Part shown: in pieces, positions 52,252 through 60,790 of the stretch
Layout of the letters: the number at the start of each line of letters is the position of its first letter
Numbering within the stretch: the stretch's first letter is position 1
Source of the DNA: Oscillospiraceae bacterium
GTDB lineage: Bacteria; Bacillota; Clostridia; Oscillospirales; Acutalibacteraceae
Assembly: GCA_902774035.1 (NCBI GenBank)
Contig: CACYHA010000013.1
Span: forward strand, 1-64,000
Direction of reading: 5' to 3'
DNA: 64,000 nt
The notes under the pieces: model-generated
What the model was told of the DNA's origin: nothing
What the model saw: only the letters and a program-made list of their open reading frames with translations
Databases searched by the model: none
Made by a program: the position numbers and the translations under genes

Positions 52252-54354
52252 TTGAAACGAGTTTTTGCCCTTGCTTTGGCGGTGATCCTGCTTTGCGGCC
52301 TTGCGGCCTGCGGCGGCAGAGACGTGCGCCTTGCGCCGTCCGCGCAGCCGGCGCAGGGGGCGATCGACCCGGCAAAAACGGTTTCCGTCCTCCCGCGGGA
52401 GAAGCAGACCCGCGTCTCGCGCTCCGACATGACCGTGCTGTATTACGACGAAACGGGCGCCTCCATCAGCGTCTATGACGCCGGGGCAAAGCAGCTCTGG
52501 CGCGCTTTGCCGGAAACGGCGGACGGGGCGGCGCACGCGATGCTGCGTGTGCGCGTTCTGGTCAGGGACACGGTCTGCGAGCTTTCCTCTCAGGATGCGC
52601 AGGCGGTTCCGGGCGGCCCTGCGGCAAAGATCGCCGACGGTGCGCTGCGCCTGACCTATGAATTTCAAAAAACGATCGGCAAAACGAACGTGCACCTGAT
52701 TGTGCCGCTGACCTTTGCGGCGGAGGACGGCACCATGCGTGTCGAGGTCGACTGCGCCGCGCTGAAGGCGGCGGACTGCGGCCGCGGCGTAACGGTGCTT
52801 TCGCTGGAGGTGCTGCCCTCCTTCGGCGCCGCTCCCGGCGAGGCGGGGGACTGGATCTTTGTTCCCGACGGCTGCGGCGCGCTGCTTGCGGCGCAGGATG
52901 AAACGCCGCTGGCGGTGTCTTTGCCGGTCTACGGCGACCCGGCCGACCCGGAAGGACCGGCGGCGCGGGTGGCGGCCTTTGGAAGAAAACGCGGCGAGGG
53001 CGCGTTTGTGGCGCTGGTTCAAGAGGGCGACGCTCTGGCGGAGATCCGGGCGAACCGTCCCGGCGGCCCCTGCAGCACCGTCGGCGCGGTCTTTCATGTG
53101 ACGCCTTCGCGCACCGAAGGCGAAACGCTGCATCTGCTTGAAGAAACCTACACGGGCAAGCTCAGTCTGGCCTATCGCTTTCTATCCAGCGAGAGCGCGG
53201 ACACAGCCGGAATGGCGGCTGCGGTGCGCGAACTGCTGGTGCGCGACGGAACGCTCGACGTTGCCCCGAAACGTGCCGCGCGAGCGGCGCTGCCGCTGCA
53301 GGTTGAGCTGCTCGGCACTGCGGCGTTTGCCGTGCCCGGCCAGGGCAGCTATGTTTCGCGCCACACCGTGACCACCCTCTCGCAGGCCAAGGACATCCTG
53401 TCTCTTCTGCGCAGCAAGGGCGTGGGCGAAATGGACGTGATTTTGCGCGGATTTTTGCGCGGCGAGGGCAAAAACGGCCGCCTGCGGCTGCTGCCCGCCG
53501 TGGAAAACGACGGCGGCGCGGCTTCGTTCGCGACGTTTGCCGCTGCGCAGAACGCGGCAGTCTTTCCGGCGGCAGGCGCGCTCACGGCGGCTTTGGCGAC
53601 GCGGAAAGGCGCCTTTGACGACCGGACCGTAACGCTGCGGACGGTTGCCGGTTCGCGCATCACCGCCGAAAGCATTGCCGCCCCGACCGAAAAAAGCGCG
53701 CCCATGAACCGCCTTTTGCGCAGCGCCCGCGCGTTTCCCTGCGACGGACTTTCGCTGACGGATACCGGAGTCCTTTTGCCCTTTGGCGGAAACGGAGGCC
53801 GTCAGGCACGCAAGGCGCAGGTGCAGTCCTGCCTTTCCATGCTTTACGCCGCAAAGCCCTTGACGGTCAGCGGCGGCAACATCTACGCGCTGAAGTGCGC
53901 TTCGTCTGTCACGGGGCTGCCGAACACGGCGCTTTGCACCGGCAGCGGCTGCCGTGCCGTTCCGTTTTTGCAGATGCTCCTGCACGGCTACTGTGATTAT
54001 TCCGGCGCGCCGCTGAATCTTGCGGAAAACGCGGAGACCGCCTTTCTCAAAGCCGCCGAATACGGCGAGACACCGGCGATCCTTTGTTATTACAACGACT
54101 ACGGCAACGCCGAAACGCCGGACAACTGCAGCTATCAGCAAGCCGCATCTCTCGCGCAGCAGTGCGGCGAGCGGCTGAACGCGGCCTGCGCCGATCTCGG
54201 CGACAAGCGCATCACCGACCATGAGGAGGTCAGACCCGGCGTGTTTGCAACGACCTTCGGCAACACCTCCACGGTGTATGTGAATTACAACGATGCGGAC
54301 GTCACCGTCCACGGCGTGACGGTGGAAGCGCGCGGCATCCTGCGCGTGAACTGA
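52252..54354 (+). CDS. Large lipoprotein resembling DUF5696 proteins
   Basis: 700 aa from TTG 52252 (CGGAGGGAGCGAG ahead). Residues 1-20 are a lipoprotein signal with lipobox LAAC. Segments such as WIFVPDGCGALL and the alternation of beta-rich and barrel-like parts recall DUF5696, a family of extracellular clostridial proteins often found with sugar uptake genes; I am moderately sure of this. The C-terminal third contains AILCYYNDYGNAETPDNCSY and FATTFGNTSTVYVNYND. Function unknown. The next gene, a metallophosphoesterase, lies 58 bp downstream. Confidence 0.7.
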   Translation: MKRVFALALAVILLCGLAACGGRDVRLAPSAQPAQGAIDPAKTVSVLPREKQTRVSRSDMTVLYYDETGASISVYDAGAKQLWRALPETADGAAHAMLRVRVLVRDTVCELSSQDAQAVPGGPAAKIADGALRLTYEFQKTIGKTNVHLIVPLTFAAEDGTMRVEVDCAALKAADCGRGVTVLSLEVLPSFGAAPGEAGDWIFVPDGCGALLAAQDETPLAVSLPVYGDPADPEGPAARVAAFGRKRGEGAFVALVQEGDALAEIRANRPGGPCSTVGAVFHVTPSRTEGETLHLLEETYTGKLSLAYRFLSSESADTAGMAAAVRELLVRDGTLDVAPKRAARAALPLQVELLGTAAFAVPGQGSYVSRHTVTTLSQAKDILSLLRSKGVGEMDVILRGFLRGEGKNGRLRLLPAVENDGGAASFATFAAAQNAAVFPAAGALTAALATRKGAFDDRTVTLRTVAGSRITAESIAAPTEKSAPMNRLLRSARAFPCDGLSLTDTGVLLPFGGNGGRQARKAQVQSCLSMLYAAKPLTVSGGNIYALKCASSVTGLPNTALCTGSGCRAVPFLQMLLHGYCDYSGAPLNLAENAETAFLKAAEYGETPAILCYYNDYGNAETPDNCSYQQAASLAQQCGERLNAACADLGDKRITDHEEVRPGVFATTFGNTSTVYVNYNDADVTVHGVTVEARGILRVN

Positions 54355-54412
54355 TACATGGTAACTGATAACCGAAGGAATCATCGGTTATTTAAGAAAG
54401 GAGATATTTAAA

Positions 54413-55450
54413 ATGAAGGAAAAATTTCTCGACTTTTTGCTGCGGATCCTGAACTTTTTTATCGTTCTCTATTTCGTGTTTGCCACGTCGAGCCAGACCG
54501 TGGAGCCCTTTTCGCCGGCCGACCCGGAGAACCTGCGGCTCGGCGTCGCGCTGATGGCGGACATCCATATGGAGGGCAACTGCATTCCGCGCTTCCAAAC
54601 GACCGCGAAAGGGTTCAAAAACCTCGGCGGCTGCAAGGATTGGCTGGACGCGCTGGTGCTGCTGGGCGACAACACGATGAACGGCCAGCAGGGAGAATAT
54701 GACCTGCTGTACGGAATGCTCGGGCGCATCAATCCGATCCGCCCGTACTATCTCATCTGCGGCAACCACGATGTCGGCAACAGCGCGGACGCGGATTACG
54801 ACAAGCTCATCGGCCGGTTCATCAGCAATCTGCAGAAGCATGTGGACAAGGACATCCAAACCGCCTACTATGCGAAGGAGATCAACGGTTACCGGCTGGT
54901 CTTCCTTGCGCCTGACAACGCGGAGGTCAACGGCCGCTTCTTTTCCGACGCCCAGCTCGATTTCCTCGAGGCGCAGCTCAACGCGGCAAAGGAGACGGGG
55001 AAACCCGTTTTCGTCTTCAACCACCATCCCAGCCGCTATATCGACGACGCCTGCTATGACCGCTTCATCGACCTGATGAACTCCTACAATAAGATCTTCT
55101 TCATCGTCGGACATATGCACTATTACTGGCGCTTTACGACTGTGCCGGGCCGCATGGGTACGCCGGAGATCTGGGTGCCGAACTTCGGCCACCTTGCGGA
55201 CGACGATGGCCGAATCGACGAACAGAGCGGCCGCGGCTACCTGATGGAGGTCTACGATGACAGAGTGGCCTTCTATGACTACAATTATTATTCGAACACC
55301 AGGTACGGCGAAAACGACAGAGTCTATTCGTTAACGGAGGATCAGGACGAGGGCGTTGAACCGGTGCCGGGCGGTCCGATCATCGTGGACCCGGTTATCC
55401 CGTCGCTGCCGTTCGAGCCGTTCACCGGGCTTGTTGACGAGGCGGGATAA
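54413..55450 (+). CDS. Membrane-anchored metallophosphoesterase (calcineurin type)
   Basis: 345 aa with AAGGAGATATTTAAA before ATG 54413. The five metal-site motifs are visible: LMADIHM, VLLGDNTMNG, ICGNHDVG, FNHHPSRY and VGHMHYYW. The first 25 residues (MKEKFLDFLLRILNFFIVLY...) form an amphipathic to hydrophobic helix that would anchor it or act as an uncleaved signal. The C-terminus is Pro-rich (VEPVPGGPIIVDPVIPSLP). Note GDNT in place of the usual GDxx. Substrate unknown. A short hairpin (54368-54391) lies between it and the lipoprotein gene. Confidence 0.85.
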   Translation: MKEKFLDFLLRILNFFIVLYFVFATSSQTVEPFSPADPENLRLGVALMADIHMEGNCIPRFQTTAKGFKNLGGCKDWLDALVLLGDNTMNGQQGEYDLLYGMLGRINPIRPYYLICGNHDVGNSADADYDKLIGRFISNLQKHVDKDIQTAYYAKEINGYRLVFLAPDNAEVNGRFFSDAQLDFLEAQLNAAKETGKPVFVFNHHPSRYIDDACYDRFIDLMNSYNKIFFIVGHMHYYWRFTTVPGRMGTPEIWVPNFGHLADDDGRIDEQSGRGYLMEVYDDRVAFYDYNYYSNTRYGENDRVYSLTEDQDEGVEPVPGGPIIVDPVIPSLPFEPFTGLVDEAG

Positions 55451-55476
55451 GAATCGCACATTTGAATGAAAAAGCT

Positions 55477-55509
55477 GTGGGGCTGCTGCAAGATTTGCAG
55501 CAGCCCCAC
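55477..55509 (-). terminator. Perfect 15-bp hairpin, likely terminator for the flavin reductase gene
   Basis: GTGGGGCTGCTGCAA (55477-55491) pairs with TTGCAGCAGCCCCAC (55495-55509) around GAT. On the minus strand AGCTTTTTC follows, giving a terminator; on the plus strand there is no T-run. Confidence 0.65.
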
Positions 55510-55512
55510 GTG

Positions 55513-55636
55513 CCGGCGGCGAAACCGCGCAGCGCTGTGCGCTGCGCGAAAAAGGAGCGCGAATGCGCTCCTTTTTGCATCGTGCAGGGCACGATGCGTT
55601 TCGCCGCCGGGGCGCGCACGGCGTCAGCCGTGCGCG
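55513..55636. repeat. Cloverleaf (four-way junction) palindrome element plus flanking hairpin
   Basis: The closing stem CCGGCGGCGAAAC (55513-55525) pairs perfectly with GTTTCGCCGCCGG (55598-55610). Inside are three abutting perfect hairpins: 55526-55548 (10 bp, TGT loop), 55549-55576 (12 bp, GAAT loop, A5/T5 ends) and 55577-55597 (9 bp, AGG loop). No base is unpaired at the junction. A further perfect 10-bp hairpin lies at 55613-55636 (loop GTCA). No ORF is supported within. Confidence 0.85.
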
Positions 55637-55655
55637 GGTGAGCTTTCGGTTTTTC

Positions 55656-56273
55656 TTACCGCACAAAATGCGTCGGCGTCCAGTTCTCCGCTTCCGGCAG
55701 ACCGAACGCTTCTTTTCCGAGGGCAATGCTTTTCATCAAAAACGTTATGTTCCGCGCAAGGGTGCGCATGGTCTGCAGTCCCTCGGCGTCTGCGGCGGCC
55801 TCGCCGGGTGTGCGGCCGTGGATGGAATTCCAGTATTGGCTCGACGCCACGGGCATACCGCAGATCGTGAAGTATTTGTTCAGCCGGTCAAAGGTCGCGG
55901 AGCAGCCGCCGCGCCGCGCAGCCACGACCGCCGCGCCGACCTTCATGCGTTTGTCGAATTTTGCGGAATAAAACAGCCGGTCGGCAAAGGCGGTGAGCGT
56001 GGCGTTCGGTCCGGCGTAATATACGGGGGAGGCGAGGACCAGACCGTCGGCTGCTTTGAATTTTTCCGCCGCTTCGTTCACGGCGTCGTCAAAGACGCAC
56101 CTTCCCTTTTGCGCACAGGCGCCGCAGGCGATACATCCGCGGATCTGCTGGTTTCCGATATGCAGGATTTCGCTCTCCACGCCTTCGGCGGCAAAGACCT
56201 TTTCCATTTCCGCCAGCGCAAGGGCGGTGTTGCCGTTTTTGTGGGGACTGCCGTTGATGAGTAATACTTTCAT
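55656..56273 (-). CDS. Flavodoxin-fold NAD(P)H-dependent FMN oxidoreductase
   Basis: 205 aa. The FMN phosphate loop is LINGSPHKNGNT (residues 6-17). IGNQQIRGCIACGACAQKGRC carries a CxxC motif typical of the iron-sulfur flavoprotein/NADPH-dependent FMN reductase group. GLVLASPVYYAGP and AARRGGCSATFDRLN complete the FMN pocket. It probably reduces quinones or other electron acceptors; the specific role is unknown. Single gene. Confidence 0.9.
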   Translation of the reverse strand: MKVLLINGSPHKNGNTALALAEMEKVFAAEGVESEILHIGNQQIRGCIACGACAQKGRCVFDDAVNEAAEKFKAADGLVLASPVYYAGPNATLTAFADRLFYSAKFDKRMKVGAAVVAARRGGCSATFDRLNKYFTICGMPVASSQYWNSIHGRTPGEAAADAEGLQTMRTLARNITFLMKSIALGKEAFGLPEAENWTPTHFVR

Positions 56274-56287
56274 ATTCGTTTCTCCTT

Positions 56288-56321
56288 CAAAATGGGGGCT
56301 GTCGTTTGCGGAACAGCCCCC
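56288..56321 (-). terminator. Terminator of the exported alpha/beta hydrolase
   Basis: Minus strand GGGGGCTGT (56321-56313) pairs with ACAGCCCCC (56302-56294), followed by ATTTTG. Confidence 0.75.
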
Positions 56322-56356
56322 TGTCGTTGTTTATTCTATGCGCTCATGGTGTGGGT

Positions 56357-58009
56357 TTATGCGAAGATCTTCAGCGGTTCAAACGCACGGAAGATCTTGT
56401 TGGTCAAGGTCGCGAACAGCTTCCAGACGGAGAAGGTCTCCGGCTCCGGTTCCACTTCGCTGTACAGGAAGTGCCAGTCCTTGTCATAGTAATAGCGGAT
56501 GGTCTCTCCGTTGGCGTTCTTGCCGTCGATCGTGTGCGCCACCGCATCCTTCGGGTCGATGAACTGCTTGCCCTCATAGCCGGGATAGGTGTAGATGTCC
56601 TGAATGTCGTCGCGCAGAATGAGCTGGGCAGCAAAGTCCTTCAAGTCGTTGCGCAGGTTCGCTTCCCGGTGTTTGACGTTCTTGAAAAACCACGTGTTTT
56701 CGGGGAACTCGCAGGTGGAAGCGTCGATCATGCGGTCGGGGGAAAGATGGTTGTGCGCCTTGTTTTTGCAGTGTGTGCCCTTGCAGACGTAATCGTCGCC
56801 GAGCGTCTCGCCGAGATTGGCATAGGTCGCGCCGAGCGAGGCGGAAGCCGGCGTGAGCAGATCGTCGGAATTGAGGTTGCCCGAACCGAAGAGATAGGGG
56901 AAGGTGTTTCCCGTGCCGTAGCAGCAGACGATCTGGATCGAAACGCCGTCGTCCTTGAGCTTGTGCAGCGTGGCGGGCAGGGCTCTGCGGGCCGCGTCGT
57001 AGGCTTCGCATTCGGCAAAGATCTTGTCGTGCCTGCCGTCGCAGAGGAAGTGCTCTTTCACTTTGGCGTAATCTGCGGCAGGAACCAGCGCCCACATGGA
57101 TGTGCTGTTGACAACGAGCTTTTGCCGCGCCTTTTCCAGCGCTGCGGCGAGAACTTTTTTGAGTTGGCGTTCGCTGAGCGCAAAGCGCAGCGCAAGGCTG
57201 ATCTGATAGCCGAGGTCACCGCCGATCAGTTGGGGCAAAACGGTCTCATGGTCATAGTTGATGTCATAGATTTTCACATTGTCGGTCATAATATCGCCGA
57301 GGATCTGCGCACCGTCAAAGGCGGGGATCATACAGATGATCTTTTTGAACAACGGATAGTCCTCCGGATAATCGGCGAGATACTGGGTCAGCACGGTCGC
57401 GCCCTGACTGACGGGAACCAGCGTGACCTGCTTTGCATCGGTCTGCTTGAGCACCACATTGTGGATATAGTCGTGCAGGCCGTCGCCGGCTTCTTTGATG
57501 CTGCCGAAGGTATCATAGGTGAAGTAATAACGAACGTCGTTGTATTCCTCCAGACCGTGGATGCTGATGTGGTGCTGGACGATCTGCTGCGCTTCGGGCG
57601 GCAGATTGCTGAACGCATCGCCATAGTAGTCAACGACCTTGTTGTAGACCGGCGTACCGTCGTCGTTCAGCGAGTACGGCTTGAAGATGTCGTCCATCAC
57701 GCCCTCGACCGCATCGGTCAGGCCGACGTCCATTTTGGTGGCCGCAGAAGCCAGCACGGGGCCGAGCACCTTTTTGAGAATGGCGCCCGTATCGTTGAGC
57801 CCGGGCAAGACAAAGGAATTGATGTTGCCCAGATAGGTGCCGTCGTTGTCATATACGGCGGTCTCGCTCTGCCCGAAGCCCGGGATGAGCACGATGGGTG
57901 TTTTTTCCGCTTCCGTTTTCCTGCCGGCCGCAAAGGAAGCGGATGTGCACGAGAGCAGAAGCAAGAGAACGAGCAGAACGCTGAGCAGTCTTTTTGCGGA
58001 TGTTTTCAT
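56357..58009 (-). CDS. Exported alpha/beta hydrolase with amphipathic C-terminal tail
   Basis: 550 aa from ATG 58009, which has GAAAGGA ahead; a TTG at 58018 is too close to that site. A signal peptide of about 28 residues ends SFA. PIVLIPGFGQSETAVYD is the oxyanion/strand segment and LVPVSQGATVLTQYL holds the nucleophile Ser in a VSQGA elbow. HTIDGKNANGETIRYYY comes near the end. It is probably a secreted esterase or lipase-like enzyme of unknown substrate. The last 23 residues (VWKLFATLTNKIFRAFEPLK...) form an amphipathic helix like those ending the proteins at 258 and 5013. Confidence 0.83.
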   Translation of the reverse strand: MKTSAKRLLSVLLVLLLLLSCTSASFAAGRKTEAEKTPIVLIPGFGQSETAVYDNDGTYLGNINSFVLPGLNDTGAILKKVLGPVLASAATKMDVGLTDAVEGVMDDIFKPYSLNDDGTPVYNKVVDYYGDAFSNLPPEAQQIVQHHISIHGLEEYNDVRYYFTYDTFGSIKEAGDGLHDYIHNVVLKQTDAKQVTLVPVSQGATVLTQYLADYPEDYPLFKKIICMIPAFDGAQILGDIMTDNVKIYDINYDHETVLPQLIGGDLGYQISLALRFALSERQLKKVLAAALEKARQKLVVNSTSMWALVPAADYAKVKEHFLCDGRHDKIFAECEAYDAARRALPATLHKLKDDGVSIQIVCCYGTGNTFPYLFGSGNLNSDDLLTPASASLGATYANLGETLGDDYVCKGTHCKNKAHNHLSPDRMIDASTCEFPENTWFFKNVKHREANLRNDLKDFAAQLILRDDIQDIYTYPGYEGKQFIDPKDAVAHTIDGKNANGETIRYYYDKDWHFLYSEVEPEPETFSVWKLFATLTNKIFRAFEPLKIFA

Positions 58010-58035
58010 CTTTTTCAAGTCCTTTCAAATGGTGT

Positions 58036-58161
58036 TTAACTACTTTGTAATCCTTTACTTCCAATATGAGCTACCGTTTGCGGCAGACTGTCGTCAATGT
58101 CGACTTCGTTGTTTCCATAGGCTGCAAGCAGAAGCACCGGAATGAGCAGGTTTTTTTTCAT
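58036..58161 (-). CDS. Small ORF, 41 aa with signal-like N-terminus, coupled to the Sm-like gene
   Basis: ATG 58161 overlaps the upstream stop codon as ATGA, the same coupling used between the two genes before it. The peptide starts MKKNLLIPVLLLAAYG, a short basic-hydrophobic stretch like an export signal or small membrane anchor, then NNEVDIDDSLPQT. It ends 26 bp before the exported hydrolase. No family recognised. The overlap is the best argument for it; a chance ORF is possible. Confidence 0.45.
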   Translation of the reverse strand: MKKNLLIPVLLLAAYGNNEVDIDDSLPQTVAHIGSKGLQSS

Positions 58162-58610
58162 GTGTTCCATTTCTTCCGTAACTGTTCGGCTGCGTCTCTG
58201 ATCTGAGGATTCTTCGTGCTGTCCCGGAGCTGCAGCAGCAGGTCGGACATTTCGTCCCGGGGCAGCTCCAGACGGTGCTGCAGATCGAGATGGTGCTTCA
58301 GGCAGCGCAGCAGCCGCAGGATGTGTTCGTCTTCTTCGCAGAGAAAGACCTCCTCCATCATGTCGACGCCGTCTTCCACGGCCATCTCCTCCAGCTTGCC
58401 GAAGGGTGTCGGGAAGCCCTTTTTCAGCAGCCTGACGTTTTTGATGTCGCTTTTGTAGAGCAGCAGAGAGGAAAATTGCAGACCTTCCTCAAACGGACCG
58501 AACTCGTGTTCGTTGTATTCGGCGCTGTTGTGTTGGCAGATGCCGTCGATCACGTCGCCCCAAACGGTCGTGACCCGGACCCGCTTTCCGTCAAATTTAT
58601 GCAGATTCAT
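58158..58610 (-). CDS. Unknown protein: Sm-like N-terminal half plus helical C-terminal half
   Basis: 150 aa. Residues 1-60 (FDGKRVRVTTVWGDVIDGI, FGPFEEGLQFSSLLLYKSDI, NVRLL) read as a five-stranded Sm/LSm-type barrel: a strand with V-G-D-V-x-x-G, an acidic turn, then an I-x-x-V strand. The C-terminal half is rich in Leu, Glu, Arg and His (ILRLLRCLKHHLDLQHRLEL) and probably forms helical hairpins. I do not know this family. It starts within the end of the YoaP-like acetyltransferase (4-bp overlap), so they are co-translated. Confidence 0.75.
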   Translation of the reverse strand: MNLHKFDGKRVRVTTVWGDVIDGICQHNSAEYNEHEFGPFEEGLQFSSLLLYKSDIKNVRLLKKGFPTPFGKLEEMAVEDGVDMMEEVFLCEEDEHILRLLRCLKHHLDLQHRLELPRDEMSDLLLQLRDSTKNPQIRDAAEQLRKKWNT

Positions 58611-59386
58611 GCTTTCTTTTCGGTGTCGCTGCCCACTTGCAGGCTTGACAGCAATTTCAGAAATTTTTTGTCATTCATTTGCTCATTTGTCAAATATACG
58701 CCGTTGAAAAACAGGGCATAGGTCGTGACCGGCGTCGGGGCGTTTTGCGCGTCTGCCTCGGTCTGCAGATGGATCGCCTTGAACCGGACGCCCTGTTCCT
58801 TTGCCGTTTGTTCAACGATGGGCACATATTTGGCGTTGAACGGACATTGGCTCGTGTAGTACAACACGAAGCCTTCCTCCTGCACCTGCGGATGCTTGGC
58901 GCAGGGTTTGAACGCCGGCTTTTTTGCGCCGGGATCAAAGAGGAGCGCCCAGAGCTGAATGCCGTTGTCCGCTTCGTCGCACACGGAAAAGCCCATGTGC
59001 TGCAGATACTTCGGATCGGCCAGAAACGGCTTTTTCTTTGCGCAAGAGAGAATGCAGAGCCCCTTTTTGCCTTTGGCCTTGCTGTCCCGGATGCAGCGAT
59101 CCAGCAACTCGCCGGAATAGCCGTGCCCCTTGAACGCGCCGGAGACCCACAGACAGTCGATATACATATAACCGTCTGCAAGCAGCGGGTTCCACGCGTG
59201 TTCGGCGGGAATGTATTCGATGAAGCATTTTCCGCGCTCGGCGCTTTTCAAGAACACCAGTCCGTCATCGAACCGCTGCGCCAGCCATGCCTTTTTGGAC
59301 GAGACCTGCACGTCTTTGTTGTTGGAGATCGCGCAGCAGATGTGCTCGCGCTCCAGATTCTCCGCTGTAACAGTGAGATACTCCAT
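58607..59386 (-). CDS. YoaP-like GNAT acetyltransferase with thioredoxin-like C-terminal domain
   Basis: 259 aa. The N-terminal GNAT domain carries MYIDCLWVSGAFKGHGYSG (acetyl-CoA loop R/Q-x-x-G-x-G/A variant: FKGHGYSG) and KGLCILSCAKKKPFLADPKY. The C-terminal part (about 175-259) with VLYYTSQCPFNAKYVP and TYALFFNGVYLT resembles the thioredoxin-like YoaP domain. Substrate unknown. First gene of a probable operon with the Sm-like protein; 3 bp after the GPH transporter. Confidence 0.85.
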   Translation of the reverse strand: MEYLTVTAENLEREHICCAISNNKDVQVSSKKAWLAQRFDDGLVFLKSAERGKCFIEYIPAEHAWNPLLADGYMYIDCLWVSGAFKGHGYSGELLDRCIRDSKAKGKKGLCILSCAKKKPFLADPKYLQHMGFSVCDEADNGIQLWALLFDPGAKKPAFKPCAKHPQVQEEGFVLYYTSQCPFNAKYVPIVEQTAKEQGVRFKAIHLQTEADAQNAPTPVTTYALFFNGVYLTNEQMNDKKFLKLLSSLQVGSDTEKKA

Positions 59387-59389
59387 TGC

Positions 59390-60769
59390 TCAGTTATCCT
59401 GTGCGCTCAGTTTTTCGCTGCGACGTTCGGCCAGCTCCTGCTGCATCTGCGCGGTCTTTTTCTTATCCAGCGGATAGAGCAGGATGAGCGCGAGCATGAG
59501 AACGATCATCAGGAAGGGGCCGAGGGTGGAGACATTGTAGATGCCGTCGAGCACCTCCTGCGTCTGGGCGCCGATGGCGTTTTTGTCGTAGCCGATCATG
59601 GCGTTGAGCATCGGCACGATGGCGGCCAGCGCCTGTCCCATCTTGCGCACGAAGGTGAACACAGCGTAGTTTGTGGCCTCTTCGCGTTTGCCGGTGACCC
59701 ATTCCTGGTGGTCGACGATATCGCCGCACATGGCCCAGACTTCAAGGATCACAAAGCCGATGCCGGCGTTGACAAAGAAGGCGAGGATGATATAGAACCA
59801 GACGTTGGTGAAATGGCCCAGCCAGGAGATCAGCGAGGCGGCGGCTGAAACCGAAAAGCCCGCGATGCAGATCTCTTTTTTGCCCCATTTGCGGATCATT
59901 TTGTTCGCGAAGGGGATCATGATGAGCATGGGCAGATACGAGATGATGAGATAGATCGAGCTGAACCCGCTCTTTTGATAGAAGTCCTTGAACAGATAGA
60001 CGTTTGCGGAGTTGATGTAGAGCTGCACGGCGATCACGAGGCCGCCGATGAGGCTCATGGTCACGAAGGCGCGGTCCTTGATAATGTCCTTGAGGGTGGA
60101 GGTGATGTGTACCTCCTCGTTGCTGAGCGTCACAAGCTCCGGCTTTTCCTTTGTCCAGAGATAGGAGACAATATAGATGAGCATCATCAGCACGGCCACG
60201 GCGCACATGGCGAGGAAGAGGCGCTGTCCGTCCATCTGCTGGCCGTCTTCGCCGCCGACCATGACGAACAGCGGGAAGAGCAGTTGGGGAATGTTGCCGA
60301 AACCGCCGCCGATGGCGCGGCAGACGGAGAGGTTGCCGCGCTCGTTTTCCCGGTCGGTCATGACCATGGCGAGCGAACCGTAAGGCACGGAGAGCACGGT
60401 ATAGATCATGCCGTAAAGAATATAGGCGGCGGCGACATAGATCGTGTTGAAGGTGAGGTTGCCGGTGAATTTGGTATAGACCAAAACGGCGGACACGGCA
60501 AGCGGAAAGCCGGCGTAGAGGATGAACGGGCGGTATTTGCCGCCTTTGCCGGGCTTTTTGCGCTGAACGATGCCGCCCATCAGGGGATCGTTGATGGCGT
60601 CCCAGATGCGGGCGATCCAGAAAATGGCGGTCACGACCGCGCCCGTGATGCCGAGAATGTCGGTGCAGTAGGTGGCAAGATACGTGCCCATGACGCAGAA
60701 GGCCAGATTGTTGGCGGTGTCACAGATCGTATAGCCGATATAGTTTTTTGCGGAAAGCTTTTCTCCCAT
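59390..60769 (-). CDS. GPH-family (MelB-like) sugar/cation symporter
   Basis: 459 aa with 12 hydrophobic segments. GPH signatures: IWDAINDPLMGGIVQR (conserved Asp pair for cation and sugar) in the first third, VPYGSLAMVMTDRENERGNL in the middle, and DIVDHQEWVTGKREEATNY in the second half, all diagnostic of glycoside-pentoside-hexuronide symporters. The sugar cannot be told from sequence; a uronide, galactoside or pentoside are options. Not adjacent to catabolic genes; downstream genes are YoaP-like and Sm-like. Confidence 0.92.
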   Translation of the reverse strand: MGEKLSAKNYIGYTICDTANNLAFCVMGTYLATYCTDILGITGAVVTAIFWIARIWDAINDPLMGGIVQRKKPGKGGKYRPFILYAGFPLAVSAVLVYTKFTGNLTFNTIYVAAAYILYGMIYTVLSVPYGSLAMVMTDRENERGNLSVCRAIGGGFGNIPQLLFPLFVMVGGEDGQQMDGQRLFLAMCAVAVLMMLIYIVSYLWTKEKPELVTLSNEEVHITSTLKDIIKDRAFVTMSLIGGLVIAVQLYINSANVYLFKDFYQKSGFSSIYLIISYLPMLIMIPFANKMIRKWGKKEICIAGFSVSAAASLISWLGHFTNVWFYIILAFFVNAGIGFVILEVWAMCGDIVDHQEWVTGKREEATNYAVFTFVRKMGQALAAIVPMLNAMIGYDKNAIGAQTQEVLDGIYNVSTLGPFLMIVLMLALILLYPLDKKKTAQMQQELAERRSEKLSAQDN

Positions 60770-60790
60770 GACGGTTCTCCTTTTGATTTG

